A stretch of 64,000 bases of DNA from an uncultured Clostridium sp. Its GTDB lineage: Bacteria; Bacillota; Clostridia; TANB77; CAG-508. The position numbers and the translations under genes are program-made. The notes beneath the pieces were generated by a model. It was not told where the DNA came from. It was given only the letters and a program-made list of their open reading frames with translations, and ran no database searches. Position 1 is the stretch's first letter; the number at the start of each line of letters is the position of its first letter. Location: positions 1 through 64,000 of the forward strand of contig USCB01000006.1 in assembly GCA_900553125.1 (NCBI GenBank). The letters run 5' to 3'. Shown one piece after another: positions 16,612-28,135 of the stretch.

Positions 16612-19011
16612 TTAGATAATTATTCCATAAAGTTCTGCTCGTTCTTTAAATGCTAATTCATTCCCTTCAAGTATATTAATTGCCTCTAAAGACACTGCTT
16701 TATTGTATATTGTTCCATTACATTCAATCCAGCTATTTTCACCATTGCCTTTTAATACTATAATATTTTCTGAATTTCCAGCAACTGCAATATTAGGACT
16801 ATGTGTAGCTACAATTAACTGTCTTTTTTCTTTTACTCTATCCAATTCTTTTACTAAAGTATGATATACATATGCATTATCTAAATCATCTTCTGGTTGA
16901 TCTAAAACTAATAATTGATTATTGTCTGAAATAGTAGTTCCATATAATAAAATTAATAATATTCCTACTGCCTTTTGCCCAAACGATAAGTTAGTTCTTT
17001 CTCTATATATTTTCTTTCTACTCATTCCATAATTAATATTTAATTTAAAATCAATAATTACTTGTGGTATATTAGAAACATAATTGAATTGAAAATATTT
17101 ATAAGTATATTGACAAGCTCCTATTGCTATTTCTTCACTCAAGCCTGTTTTATTTGATAACTCTTTGTATTGATTAGTAAATAATAAATACAATAAATCA
17201 TGTGTATCTGATATTTTAGAAAATAGAAAATCCAAACTCTTTCTTAATTTTATTTCTTCAGCATATCCATTTAAATTGCTTTTGTTTCTATTATTCTTTA
17301 TTATTTCATATATTATATTTTCTTTATATTTTTTAGGTAAATCAATTTCATAAGTTAGTATTAATTTTTCATCTAAGATTTGATTCATTTTTTCAATTGT
17401 TTCAATATTATATTTATTTATCTTTTCAGATACATCAAGTAATTTATTATAACATGATACCAATGCTTTTGAATTATTTTGTGCGTTTTCATCTCTCTTT
17501 CTTTCAATATCAATTTTTTGACAAATTTCATTTACCTCATCTTGTAATATTTTTTTCTCTAAGCATAATTCTTGATATTTTCTTCCTATAATTCTTTCTA
17601 TGATTGAATAAATGGTTTTAGTTACTTTCATTCTGTTATTTCCTATTTCTAATATATTCTTTTGTTGATATATTATTGGTTTTATATCATCGAGAAATGC
17701 TATAATTTTATTCATATTTGTAGTATCTAATCTAACAGAATTTATTTGTTTTTTAAATTTCCTATTAATATAATTATAAATAGTAACATTAGGACTATTT
17801 ATTCCTTTTGGTGCTACTGTTATAGCGTAAATTTTATCTTCTTTATTGACAAATAAAAGAATCTCTTCAAATCTACTTATAATATTTTCTTTTTCTTCAA
17901 TCTCATCATATTCTTCAACTTCATCAGCATTATATATTAAATAATCATCATTTTTAGAATAATAGTATGTTTCTGTATCATAAAAATTAAAAGCATATTT
18001 TATTATATCTATAACTGTTGATTTACCTGTGCCTCTTGCTCCAATAAAGCAATTTAATTCTCTTGAAAAAGGTATTATTTCCCAATCTAATTCCTTGCTT
18101 TTATTTTTCACAAAACTTCCTTTGATACAAGAAGATATTATATAAGAATTTTTCTTAATCGGAATATCTTCAAATATTTGAGTATGAGGATTTTGGAAAA
18201 AAGACTTAATTGTTCTAAAACTTAGTTCCCCCATATTAGCATAAAAAAATTCTGTCCCCATTGGTTTTCCTGAGCCTTTATAATTTTCTTTATCAAAAAT
18301 ACTATGACTATCCGAAGCTTTAAAAATTTTTAAATTTTTATTGAAGTTTTTTATTAATTTAGTTAACTCATTTCTGTTGCTCTCATTGCTAATACAAACC
18401 CCTAACAAATTTGGAGATTTTAGTACTTTTTCAACAATTCCTCCATTAATTATAAATTCTTCATCTTTTTTTGATGTTTTTATATAATCTTTAAGAAAAC
18501 CTTTATCACCGTCTGCATGTGGTAAACATACAAAAGCATTGTATTCGTTGGCAATTTCGCATAATGTTAATGGAGTCACTCTATCTGCACTTGCTTTATC
18601 ATTATCTTTTTTATTATCTATTCCACATCTTTTTATAAAATCTTCTATTACTGATATCGCAATTTTTTCAGAAAAATAAACTAAAAAATGTCTTGCAAAA
18701 CATGTAACTTCTATTCCTGGCATTATATATTTTCCATTGAGTTTTTCTTTTAATTCTGCATTTTTATTTATTATATCAATTATTTGTTTATATCCTTCTA
18801 TGGTATTATGATCTGTTATTGCAATAACATCCAAATCAGAATCTATAAATTTATTTATAAATTTTTCATATTCTTTTATAATGTCTATGTGATTTTCTGA
18901 GTAAATATAGTCTTTAGATGCTGGAGAGTGAATATGTAAATCCATTTTATTTAACTTTGCAATATTTTTCATCTTTTTCATTGATTTTTCAAATAATTCA
19001 TCTACATACAT
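16612..19011 (-). CDS. PHP phosphoesterase fused to SMC-like ATPase (TrlF-like)
   Basis: The N-terminal half (about residues 20-280) is a PHP domain with metal motifs DLHIHSPAS, AITDHNTIEGY, GIEVTCFARH, LPHADGDKG and KASDSH. The second half is an ABC/SMC-type ATPase with Walker A GARGTGKST, a coiled coil (about 480-580), signature LSFGQKAVG, Walker B LLVLDQPEDDLDN and the D-loop/H-loop ATHSP. The start is placed at ATG 19011 (AAGGAAAAG upstream); the frame is open to 19065. Proteins of this architecture occur in mobile elements and defence islands, and a nuclease or NTPase sensor role is an inference. A YhcG-like gene lies directly upstream. Confidence 0.88.
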   Translation of the reverse strand: MYVDELFEKSMKKMKNIAKLNKMDLHIHSPASKDYIYSENHIDIIKEYEKFINKFIDSDLDVIAITDHNTIEGYKQIIDIINKNAELKEKLNGKYIMPGIEVTCFARHFLVYFSEKIAISVIEDFIKRCGIDNKKDNDKASADRVTPLTLCEIANEYNAFVCLPHADGDKGFLKDYIKTSKKDEEFIINGGIVEKVLKSPNLLGVCISNESNRNELTKLIKNFNKNLKIFKASDSHSIFDKENYKGSGKPMGTEFFYANMGELSFRTIKSFFQNPHTQIFEDIPIKKNSYIISSCIKGSFVKNKSKELDWEIIPFSRELNCFIGARGTGKSTVIDIIKYAFNFYDTETYYYSKNDDYLIYNADEVEEYDEIEEKENIISRFEEILLFVNKEDKIYAITVAPKGINSPNVTIYNYINRKFKKQINSVRLDTTNMNKIIAFLDDIKPIIYQQKNILEIGNNRMKVTKTIYSIIERIIGRKYQELCLEKKILQDEVNEICQKIDIERKRDENAQNNSKALVSCYNKLLDVSEKINKYNIETIEKMNQILDEKLILTYEIDLPKKYKENIIYEIIKNNRNKSNLNGYAEEIKLRKSLDFLFSKISDTHDLLYLLFTNQYKELSNKTGLSEEIAIGACQYTYKYFQFNYVSNIPQVIIDFKLNINYGMSRKKIYRERTNLSFGQKAVGILLILLYGTTISDNNQLLVLDQPEDDLDNAYVYHTLVKELDRVKEKRQLIVATHSPNIAVAGNSENIIVLKGNGENSWIECNGTIYNKAVSLEAINILEGNELAFKERAELYGIII

Positions 19012-19066
19012 TTTTCTTTTCCTTAATTTACTAATGTTTATACTGGTTTCACACTGTGAAACCACT

Positions 19067-20092
19067 TTATTTCTTATCTTTAAACTCTTCCTTTTGCTTT
19101 TCTATTTCTCTTGCTAATTCCTCTTCTGTTGGTAAATATAATTGATATTTTGAAGCAAATAAATTTTTATTATCATTAAGCACGGAATATTTTACTATTG
19201 TATCTTTTTTATCTGAACATAGTATTATTCCTATTGTTGGATTATCATCTTCTGCTTTTATCTCATTATCATAGTATCTAACATAAAAATCCATTTGTCC
19301 AATATCTTGATGTGTTAGCTTGTCTAATTTTAAATCAATTAAAACAAAACATTTCAATACATAGTTATAAAATACCAAATCTATATAAAAGTTTTCTCCA
19401 TCAACATCAATTCTTTTTTGTCTTGCTACAAAAGAAAAACCTCTACCTAATTCTAATAAAAATTCTGATATATGTTCAAGTAAATTAGATTCTAAATCTT
19501 TTTCTAAAAATCTTCTATCTTTGATGTCTAAAAACTCTAAAACATAAGGATCTTTTATAAAATCTTGCACTTTTTCTTTTTTCTCTAAAACATTTATTTC
19601 ATTTTTCACTTCTTCCTTATGTTCTTCACTTGTTGATAAAAGTCTTTCATAATAAAAACTGTTTATTTGTCTTTCTAATTGTCTAACACTCCAATTTGAT
19701 TTTATCGTTTCTTCCAAATAAAAATTTCTTTTAACTTCATTGTCTATATTCATTATTAAACGATTATGGCTCCAACTTAATTGGTTACACAGTGTGTAAC
19801 CATCTTTATAAGTTAAATAAAATTTCTTCATTAATTTTAAATTAGGTACACTATAACCTTCTCCAAATTCTCGTGTCAATTTTTCTGAAAAAGATTTTAA
19901 TATTTTATTTTGAGAAGCCTCTAAATGATATTCTTCAATTAATTCATTAATCGTAGAACCTATAGCATAATATAATTCTACCATCTCATAATTTATATTT
20001 TTAACAACATTTTGTTTTGTCTTTAAAATTAATGAATTTATTCTATTGTAATAATTTCCAAATACTTCATCTTGTTTTACTATATCACTCAT
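19067..20092 (-). CDS. YhcG-like PDDEXK nuclease (DUF1016 family)
   Basis: 341 residues. The N-terminal DUF1016 domain has VELYYAIGSTINELI and LSWSHNRLIMNI. The C-terminal PD-(D/E)XK-type nuclease region has IDVDGENFYIDLVFYN (Asp ligand) and CFVLIDLKLDKL (the E/D-x-K position), then TIGIILC. Family members are linked to transposition, restriction or DNA repair in mobile elements. The start ATG 20092 follows GGAGG. It lies between the ASCH and PHP-ATPase genes on the same strand with gaps of about 10-60 bp, suggesting one cargo operon. Confidence 0.9.
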   Translation of the reverse strand: MSDIVKQDEVFGNYYNRINSLILKTKQNVVKNINYEMVELYYAIGSTINELIEEYHLEASQNKILKSFSEKLTREFGEGYSVPNLKLMKKFYLTYKDGYTLCNQLSWSHNRLIMNIDNEVKRNFYLEETIKSNWSVRQLERQINSFYYERLLSTSEEHKEEVKNEINVLEKKEKVQDFIKDPYVLEFLDIKDRRFLEKDLESNLLEHISEFLLELGRGFSFVARQKRIDVDGENFYIDLVFYNYVLKCFVLIDLKLDKLTHQDIGQMDFYVRYYDNEIKAEDDNPTIGIILCSDKKDTIVKYSVLNDNKNLFASKYQLYLPTEEELAREIEKQKEEFKDKK

Positions 20093-20107
20093 ATTCACTC
20101 CTCCTTT

Positions 20108-20512
20108 TTATTCACTATAATTCCAAATACTTAGATGACCTTTAGCACTAATTGGTTTATCTAATATTTCAATATTTTCTAATATCCAAGCATATCTTCC
20201 TTCTGAATATTCTCCACAAATATATTCTTGGTAATTATTCTTTCTCATATCCTCTACATAATCTGTAGTCATTCTTACGCAATCAATTAAATTGCATTTG
20301 CAAATTATATTTCCATAGTTCATATCATTATCTTTTAGTAAATTCATTAGTTCTATGTTCTCTTTTGTTTCTTTATGTATTTTAGTTGAACTAGCATGAA
20401 TATATAATTCTCCTCTGTATGATGTTTTCCAACTCCTAGTTTCAACCTTTTTCTTACCATCTTTTATTAAAGTTGCATAAGGTTCTGTTAAACTTAAAAC
20501 TTTCATACTCAT
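20108..20512 (-). CDS. ASCH domain protein
   Basis: 134 residues with the ASCH (PUA-like) motifs LSLTEPYATLIKDGKKKVETRSW and YRGELYIHASSTK, and a C-terminal RYAWILENIEILDKPI. ASCH proteins bind RNA or act as small nucleases or amidohydrolases; which applies here is not clear. The ATG follows GGAGG. It is adjacent to a nuclease and a PHP-ATPase, so a role in mobile-element defence or regulation is plausible. Confidence 0.88.
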   Translation of the reverse strand: MSMKVLSLTEPYATLIKDGKKKVETRSWKTSYRGELYIHASSTKIHKETKENIELMNLLKDNDMNYGNIICKCNLIDCVRMTTDYVEDMRKNNYQEYICGEYSEGRYAWILENIEILDKPISAKGHLSIWNYSE

Positions 20513-20533
20513 ATTCTACCTCCTCGTTTTATG

Positions 20534-21145
20534 CTATTTTTCAATTTCACTTTCATATGTATCTTTGTATTGTTCAAACTTAACTTTCGCTCTTTGTAAT
20601 CCTGCATCAACTGCCATTTTTAAATAGTATTCTGATAATCTTAAATTCTTTTCTGTTCCAACTCCATTGTAATAAAAATTTGCACCTAAATCATATATTG
20701 CAGGTAAATGCCCTTGCATTGCACAAGCATGTATTAATTCAAATGCTTTCTTTTCATCTCTTTCAATATTGCCAAATCCAAAATAGTAATAAGCTCCTAG
20801 GCAAAATTTTGAAAATGATTGTTTCCTTGGATTTTCTTTTTCTTTATCGATAAGTTCTAGCAATGGTTTATAAGCATTTATATGTATTTGCTTTGCTTTT
20901 TCTTTATCTTGTTCTACTCCATCTCCAAAATAATAACAAGCACCAACTCCATATGTACAACAAGGATTTCCTAATTCTTTTCCTTTTTCATACCAGTACA
21001 TTGCTTTTTCATAACTTTGCTCTGCTCCATTTTCTTCACTATCATAACTTCTTCCTAAAATATAGCATGCAAGTTTATCTCCATTTTTAGCTTTTCCTTC
21101 TAAATCTTTTAACTCAAAAGTCATTGGCTTTATACTATTATCCAT
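20534..21145 (-). CDS. Sel1-like repeat protein
   Basis: 203 residues built from about four Sel1/TPR-like helical repeats, each with the A-x-x-x-L-G-x-x-Y-x-x-G pattern (for example YILGRSYDSEENG, YGVGACYYFGDGV and FCLGAYYYFGFG). Such repeats mediate protein contacts. No signal peptide is seen. The chosen ATG overlaps the end of the Nudix-GNAT gene, so the two are translationally coupled. Confidence 0.88.
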   Translation of the reverse strand: MDNSIKPMTFELKDLEGKAKNGDKLACYILGRSYDSEENGAEQSYEKAMYWYEKGKELGNPCCTYGVGACYYFGDGVEQDKEKAKQIHINAYKPLLELIDKEKENPRKQSFSKFCLGAYYYFGFGNIERDEKKAFELIHACAMQGHLPAIYDLGANFYYNGVGTEKNLRLSEYYLKMAVDAGLQRAKVKFEQYKDTYESEIEK

Positions 21146-22181
21146 TTTCTGTTTCACCTAATTTCTTTAATAAAATATATCTTTTTATATTTTTGTCTTT
21201 CTGATACCAAGTTTGTTCTTCATATCCTAAATCTTTTAAATTTCTTAAACTATAAACATTTCCAAAAGTTACTTCTGCAATAATATTGCTTATTCCTTTT
21301 TCTATAGCTCTTTCTTCAAGATATTTTACTAATGTTTTCTGTAATCCATAGCCTCTATACTTTGGTAATACTACAACACCATCTATATCTGCACAACTTC
21401 CATTTAAATTAGGAATCATTTGTTTTAATTCTTTCATTCTATTTGAAACTGATAAGAATATCCATGCTATCATTTTATTATCTATAAAAGTACCATATAT
21501 CTCTCCATCATTTATTGGATCATTCAATATTCTTAAGTATGTTTCTTTTTTAAATGGCAAAAAATCCCCCTTTTCTTCTTGTTCAAAATTCTCTATTATA
21601 ATGTTTTGTATATTGTATATTTCATCAACATCATTAATGGTGCATTTTCTTATCTCTATATTTGGTTTTCTAATGTATTTAAAAAGATATTTATATTCTT
21701 CTTCATGTATTAATAATCCTTTTGCTTTTTCTTCGACCATTTTTTCTAAATCTTTGTAAAATACATATTTAACTTCTGATACTTCATTATCTTCAAAAAT
21801 ATATTCTTCAATCTCTTTATTACTATTTAATAAATATACATATTGGAATTCCATATTTTTAGGATTTTTTGTGCTTTTAATTGTTGCAATATATTGTAAA
21901 TCTTCTTCTTTTGCTTCAACTCCCAATTCTTCCTTTAATTCTCTAATAGCTCCTTCAATTACTGTTTCTCCAGCTCTAATGTGTCCTGCTCCAGAAATGT
22001 CCCAAAAATTAGGATGAGTTTTTTTTGTTGCACTTCTTTTTTGTAATAGAAGTTCCTTTTTATCATTCATAATCCAGACGTGTGCTGTTCTATGAAACTT
22101 CCCGTCTTCATGTGCTTGTGTTTTTTCTTTTATTTCTCCTGTTGGATTATTATTATAATCAAATATATCTATATATTCCAT
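21138..22181 (-). CDS. Nudix hydrolase fused to GNAT acetyltransferase
   Basis: Two enzymes in one 347-residue chain. The N-terminal Nudix domain (about 1-165) resembles isopentenyl-diphosphate isomerase-like Nudix proteins and carries a full Nudix box, GAGHIRAGETVIEGAIRELKEELGVE read in sequence. The C-terminal GNAT domain (about 172-345) has the acetyl-CoA loop YRGYGLQKTL and a final ITLE-type strand (NIIAEVTFGN). There is no frame break at the junction. Substrates are unknown. It lies at the edge of the mobile element, upstream of the Sel1 gene. Confidence 0.9.
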   Translation of the reverse strand: MEYIDIFDYNNNPTGEIKEKTQAHEDGKFHRTAHVWIMNDKKELLLQKRSATKKTHPNFWDISGAGHIRAGETVIEGAIRELKEELGVEAKEEDLQYIATIKSTKNPKNMEFQYVYLLNSNKEIEEYIFEDNEVSEVKYVFYKDLEKMVEEKAKGLLIHEEEYKYLFKYIRKPNIEIRKCTINDVDEIYNIQNIIIENFEQEEKGDFLPFKKETYLRILNDPINDGEIYGTFIDNKMIAWIFLSVSNRMKELKQMIPNLNGSCADIDGVVVLPKYRGYGLQKTLVKYLEERAIEKGISNIIAEVTFGNVYSLRNLKDLGYEEQTWYQKDKNIKRYILLKKLGETENG

Positions 22182-22281
22182 AATTACTTCCTGTCTTTTA
22201 AATCTTTTTATATATTTATATCATAATTTACAACATTTTCATAGCTTTTTATTAATATTTGTATATATTTAATTTTAAATA

Positions 22282-22317
22282 ATTAAAGGCTGTTACCTTT
22301 ATATAACAACCTTTAAT
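22282..22317 (-). terminator. Hairpin after the relaxase
   Basis: ATTAAAGGTTGTTA pairs with TAACAGCCTTTAAT on the minus strand, just downstream of the relaxase stop codon. The T tract is weak. Confidence 0.55.
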
Positions 22318-22321
22318 ATTA

Positions 22322-23692
22322 TTATCTTGCATATCTGTCTTTTTTCTTTGTTTTAGTAATATCTTCTTGAGCCCTTTTCATATGTCTTTCAATTTTTATA
22401 ACTTCTTTAACTTTTGGTGTATCTTCTAAAATATAATTTGCTATTTTTAAATTTTTTCTATACTTATTTAGCTTAGTAGTACATTCATCTCGCTTTGTTT
22501 TATATTCTTTTATTAGATTATCATCTGTGCAATTTTTTAGTTTATTTCTATATTTTTGTCTTAAATTGGTAACACTTTCTATATCTTCTTCATTTTGTGA
22601 AATATAGTTTTTTACATCATCTAATGTTTTTAATTTTTCTGTCACAATAAGTCTAATTTCATTAGAATATCGTTGCATTTTTCTAACTTCTTGCTTCATT
22701 TCTGGAGATAATGGTGGGTAATTTTCTCGTTTTGATATTAAGCCTAATAGATGAAATAATAATATAAAAAGTACATCAATTCCACTCATTTTACTAATAT
22801 CTTTTAAATTTCCTTTATATTTATAAACTTTATATTTTGTATAATTCTTTTTTGGTTTTATCAATTTATAATATTCATCTTGCACATAACATGGATTTTG
22901 AAAAACTCTTTCTGCAATATTTTTCGGCAAATACTTTTCTCCTAACTGATACATTCTTACTGCTTTTTTATCATTCATTGAACGAATTGTAGGATACTTT
23001 CGATTATTATCATCATTTATAATATAGCCTTTTTTATACATTATCTTTTTAAATTGTAAATAAGTTACACACTTTCCCATTGCTTCATCCATAGCTTGTC
23101 TCATTAGATTATATTTGGTTGGCTCACCTCTTTTTTCTGCGAAATATATATTTCTTGGTGTTTTCCCTCTTGGCTTTTCAATAACTGTTAGTCCATATTC
23201 TCCGCATAACTCATCTGATAACTCTCTGAAATGATAATATGCTCATTTATTACAATTAAATTTTTTACCTGTAAACATATTAACTGAATTTACTACAAAG
23301 TGATTATGATATGTGTCAGTATTAAAATGTGTTGCAACTATTACTTGATGCTCACTCCACATTTTTTCTGCCAGTTCTACTCCTATTTTATGTGCCAATT
23401 CTGGTGAAACCTCTCCAGTTTTAAAACTTTGATATGCATGATAAGCAATATTTCCTGTAGATTTATCAAATCTATTCTGTACTGCTGTCATTTCTTCATA
23501 AGCTGTTTCTCTATTGCAATTTACTCCAGTTATGTACATATTTTTTTCTTCTTTATCAATAGTTTTCTCATCATTTTCTGCATATTTTAGTACCTGTTTC
23601 AAATCAGAGAATATTGTTTTTTCTGGATTCTTTGCATAATTTACTACACGAGAAAGACTATCTTTAATTGCCCATATTTTCGTTGTTGCCAT
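22322..23692 (-). pseudogene. MobA-type relaxase interrupted by an in-frame TGA
   Basis: A conjugative mobilisation relaxase (Relaxase domain). The N-terminal part (ATTKIWAIKDSLSRVVNY, YHAYQSFKTGEVSP, the metal-binding H-N-H-F in TYHNHFVVN) ends at a TGA (23243-23245) after KKFNCNK. The family sequence then continues in the same frame as AYYHFRELSDELCGEYGL to residue about 457. Since the frame is unchanged, this is a nonsense codon at a position where relatives have Gly or Ala, not one of the CGG shifts. The element is therefore probably no longer self-mobilisable by this protein. The start is uncertain. Confidence 0.85.
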
Positions 23693-23984
23693 TGTCATCA
23701 CCATCTTTTTTGTAATTGTAAATGTCTAAGAAATCACTTTGCATTTTTGCTATTTTCTCTTTTATTTCTTCATTACTCATATAAGGAAATTCATTTTTTA
23801 GTTCAACAATTTTTGCATAAATTTTACGAAGTTCTTCATCTGGTATTTCATAAATTTCTTTTTGTAATCCTGATTTTCTCAAATAAGATGACAAATTTAA
23901 GTTGCACTTTTTAGCATTCCTTTGCAATTTTTTCTTCTCATTTTCACTCACTCTAACATTAATTCCTATTGTTCTATTTCTCAT
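23664..23984 (-). CDS. mobC: MobC-like mobilisation accessory protein
   Basis: 106 residues, with an N-terminal ribbon-helix-helix-like DNA-binding part (RTIGINVRVSENEKKKL, then NLNLSSYLRKSGL), typical of MobC relaxosome proteins that bind oriT. It overlaps the relaxase start by about 30 bp. The acidic C-terminus (DGDDNGNN) overlaps in a different frame. Confidence 0.88.
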   Translation of the reverse strand: MRNRTIGINVRVSENEKKKLQRNAKKCNLNLSSYLRKSGLQKEIYEIPDEELRKIYAKIVELKNEFPYMSNEEIKEKIAKMQSDFLDIYNYKKDGDDNGNNENMGN

Positions 23985-24061
23985 AATTTTTCACTTCCTT
24001 TTTGATAAATTTCTGTTCTGTTTTTTATAAAATCTTTCTTAAAAAACTTTAATTTTTAATT

Positions 24062-24175
24062 TTATAAGGTAGGGGTTAAAGGGGAAGATTTTCCCCTTTC
24101 AGCGTAAGCTGTCGGTTTTGTGGCAATACAAAACCTATGCTCGCTACACTTATAGACATTAAATTTGTATATACA
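24062..24175. other. Probable oriT of the mobC-relaxase module
   Basis: A GC-richer patch immediately upstream of mobC with inverted repeats AAAGGGGAA/TTCCCCTTT, CAGC/GCTG and GGTTTTGT/ACAAAACC. Position and structure fit an origin of transfer. No nick site was identified. Confidence 0.5.
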
Positions 24176-24204
24176 TTTAATTGCGTAGTCCTACTACTAA
24201 TTTC

Positions 24205-24597
24205 TTATACATAAATTAGTTCATTAAATACAATTTCCTCTGCTTCATTTTTAAAATTTTTCATCATTCCTACCCAATATAATTGATTAGTATTTTTCAT
24301 TTCTTCTGTTAAATTATTTTCCTTTTTTAATTGCTCAACTATAAGGTCAACTCTTTCTTGTGCTGTTTCTTGTATTTCTTTTAAATGCTTATTGAGAGTT
24401 TTGTTCATACACATTATTATATATTCTGCTTTCTTATTTTCTTTCAAAAATTTTAGTCTTAATCTTCCGTATTTATTTAAAGTAATTTTTTCTTCTTTTT
24501 CTAAAACTAAATTAGGAATATAGTAATCGCCAACCTTTGTATATTCAATTCCATATTTATTGTCAATATTGTTTTCTTTTAATTCTTTACTTTCCAT
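24205..24597 (-). CDS. tnpV: Transposon protein TnpV
   Basis: About 130 residues matching the TnpV pattern: IPNLVLEKEEKITLNKYGRLRLKFL, a central helix around the E-R-V-D-L-I-V-E-Q-L segment, and a C-terminus of EAEEIVFNELIYV. TnpV occurs with large serine recombinases in Tn4451-like mobilizable transposons; its function is not established. The start ATG 24597 follows GGAGG. The gene lies 28 bp downstream of the recombinase. Confidence 0.9.
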   Translation of the reverse strand: MESKELKENNIDNKYGIEYTKVGDYYIPNLVLEKEEKITLNKYGRLRLKFLKENKKAEYIIMCMNKTLNKHLKEIQETAQERVDLIVEQLKKENNLTEEMKNTNQLYWVGMMKNFKNEAEEIVFNELIYV

Positions 24598-24624
24598 TTT
24601 CAATTCCTCCATTTACTAAATTTT

Positions 24625-26530
<1,906 letters not shown>

Positions 26531-26640
26531 AAAGTTTTTATTTATTGTTTTAACTATCTCTATTTTTTCTTTTAAACATAATTAATAAATCAATATAGTA
26601 CAATTTTTTAAAAACTCTAAAATATCAACATTTTGACTTG

Positions 26641-26943
<303 letters not shown>

Positions 26944-26945
26944 TC

Positions 26946-26973
26946 AAAAAAAGACCGTTTCTTTTGAAACGGT
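26946..26973 (-). terminator. Terminator, probably the original one of tRNA-Leu
   Basis: On the minus strand ACCGTTTC AAAA GAAACGGT is followed by CTTTTTTT. It lies about 90 bp past the distal tRNA 3'-end copy, as expected if it once ended the tRNA-Leu transcript before integration. Confidence 0.75.
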
Positions 26974-27059
26974 TTAAGATTTTTGTGTTCATCAAAATTT
27001 TTGTTGTCTTGGAATTAAGTTATATCAAGACTTTCAAAAAGTTCGACGAAAACTTGTCT

Positions 27060-27116
27060 TGGTGCAGATGGCCGGAATCGAACCGGCACGGTTTATTCAA
27101 CCGCATGATTTTAAGT
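27060..27116. repeat. att site: distal copy of the tRNA-Leu 3' end
   Basis: 57 bp matching the 3' part of tRNA-Leu(TAA), from the CCA end through the anticodon stem, with one mismatch (CCGCATGATT for CCGCAGGATT). Same orientation as the copies at 29431 and 39873. Confidence 0.9.
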
Positions 27117-27295
27117 TTTATAAGTTCTATTCCATATAACATCCTTTAACATTACATTTTGCCTATCTGTACCTATATAAATATTTGATTTTTAGCTATT
27201 TTTATTCAAATACACCATTTTATCAATGCTTTGTCAATATTTTTAAAAAAAGTAAATTTGTTAGATTTTTGTTAGATTTTTATTTATGTATAACA

Positions 27296-28132
27296 TTAAT
27301 TACATTTTTTACAAGGAATTAAATTTGCATTCAATAAATCTCTTTTTACTGCTGTGGTTTCGTTTATATATTTAAGTTCTATTTTCTTTAATCCTTCACA
27401 TTCTTTATCAATATGAAATTCATTTGTTTTTCGATTTATTATATAATTTTTATTTTTTTCTGTTATTTTATCTTTTATTCTTTTATTGTTGTTCCCTGTT
27501 ATTTTATTTACTCTTTGTTTTATCTTTGGTAAGATTCTTTTATCTTCAATCACTGCTCCATCACTATATTTAAACTTTACACCTTTTTGAATATTGTAAC
27601 AAAACTCACAAACACTAAATTCATCGTCAAGTGACTTTGCTTCTATCAATATACCTGTTGGAATTTGATTTTTTCCTTTATATTTTACTGTAACCCTATA
27701 TAAAACTCTAACATTATTTTGCATTATATAGTTTTTTACTCTATTTTCAATTTTTATCATTATGCTTTTATTTAAATCCCTTGTTCCTATAAACAGATTT
27801 CTCTTATCTGCCAATTTAGCTGATAAACTATAAGCAATTATATGACACCTTTCGAATAAATATTTTCCTTCAAAATTTTTGTTCCACCCATGTGGGTTAG
27901 GATAAATTAATTTTTTCTTTACCACTAACGGTATTGTATTTTTACTTAATAAAGCAATAGCTCCTGTACTTCTTCCATATTTATCCAATTCAAAATATAT
28001 AGGGTTACCCTCGATTATTTCATAATCACTTTTTTGAAATATTGGAATTCCATCATTAAAAGCAACTATTTCATTTTTTATATTTGTTACACTTTTTCCT
28101 ATCAAGTTTTCAATTTCAATATTATAGTCCAT
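27296..28132 (-). CDS. DNA/RNA non-specific endonuclease with C-terminal Cys motif
   Basis: 278 residues. The N-terminal two thirds resemble EndA/NUC1-type betabetaalpha-metal nucleases: GRSTGAIALL, HGWNKNF, then FERCHIIAYSLSAKLADKRNLFIGTRDLN, which fits the H-L/I-I-A-x-x-L-x-G and N-x-x-x-G-T-x-x-x-N pattern with the catalytic His and Asn. A linker leads to a small C-terminal motif with spaced His and Cys (FHIDKECEGL...CKKC) that may bind metal. No signal peptide is seen. The stop of the upstream gene abuts its start, so it is an operon with the 28136 gene, possibly a nuclease-partner pair. Confidence 0.82.
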   Translation of the reverse strand: MDYNIEIENLIGKSVTNIKNEIVAFNDGIPIFQKSDYEIIEGNPIYFELDKYGRSTGAIALLSKNTIPLVVKKKLIYPNPHGWNKNFEGKYLFERCHIIAYSLSAKLADKRNLFIGTRDLNKSIMIKIENRVKNYIMQNNVRVLYRVTVKYKGKNQIPTGILIEAKSLDDEFSVCEFCYNIQKGVKFKYSDGAVIEDKRILPKIKQRVNKITGNNNKRIKDKITEKNKNYIINRKTNEFHIDKECEGLKKIELKYINETTAVKRDLLNANLIPCKKCN

Positions 28133-28135
28133 CTC

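Noticed and set aside
22322..23692. TGA recoded as glycine in the relaxase, as in some alternative genetic codes
   Set aside because: Only one such case; TGA ends several intact genes here (for example gpr at 56-58), so it is a stop codon and the relaxase is simply mutated.
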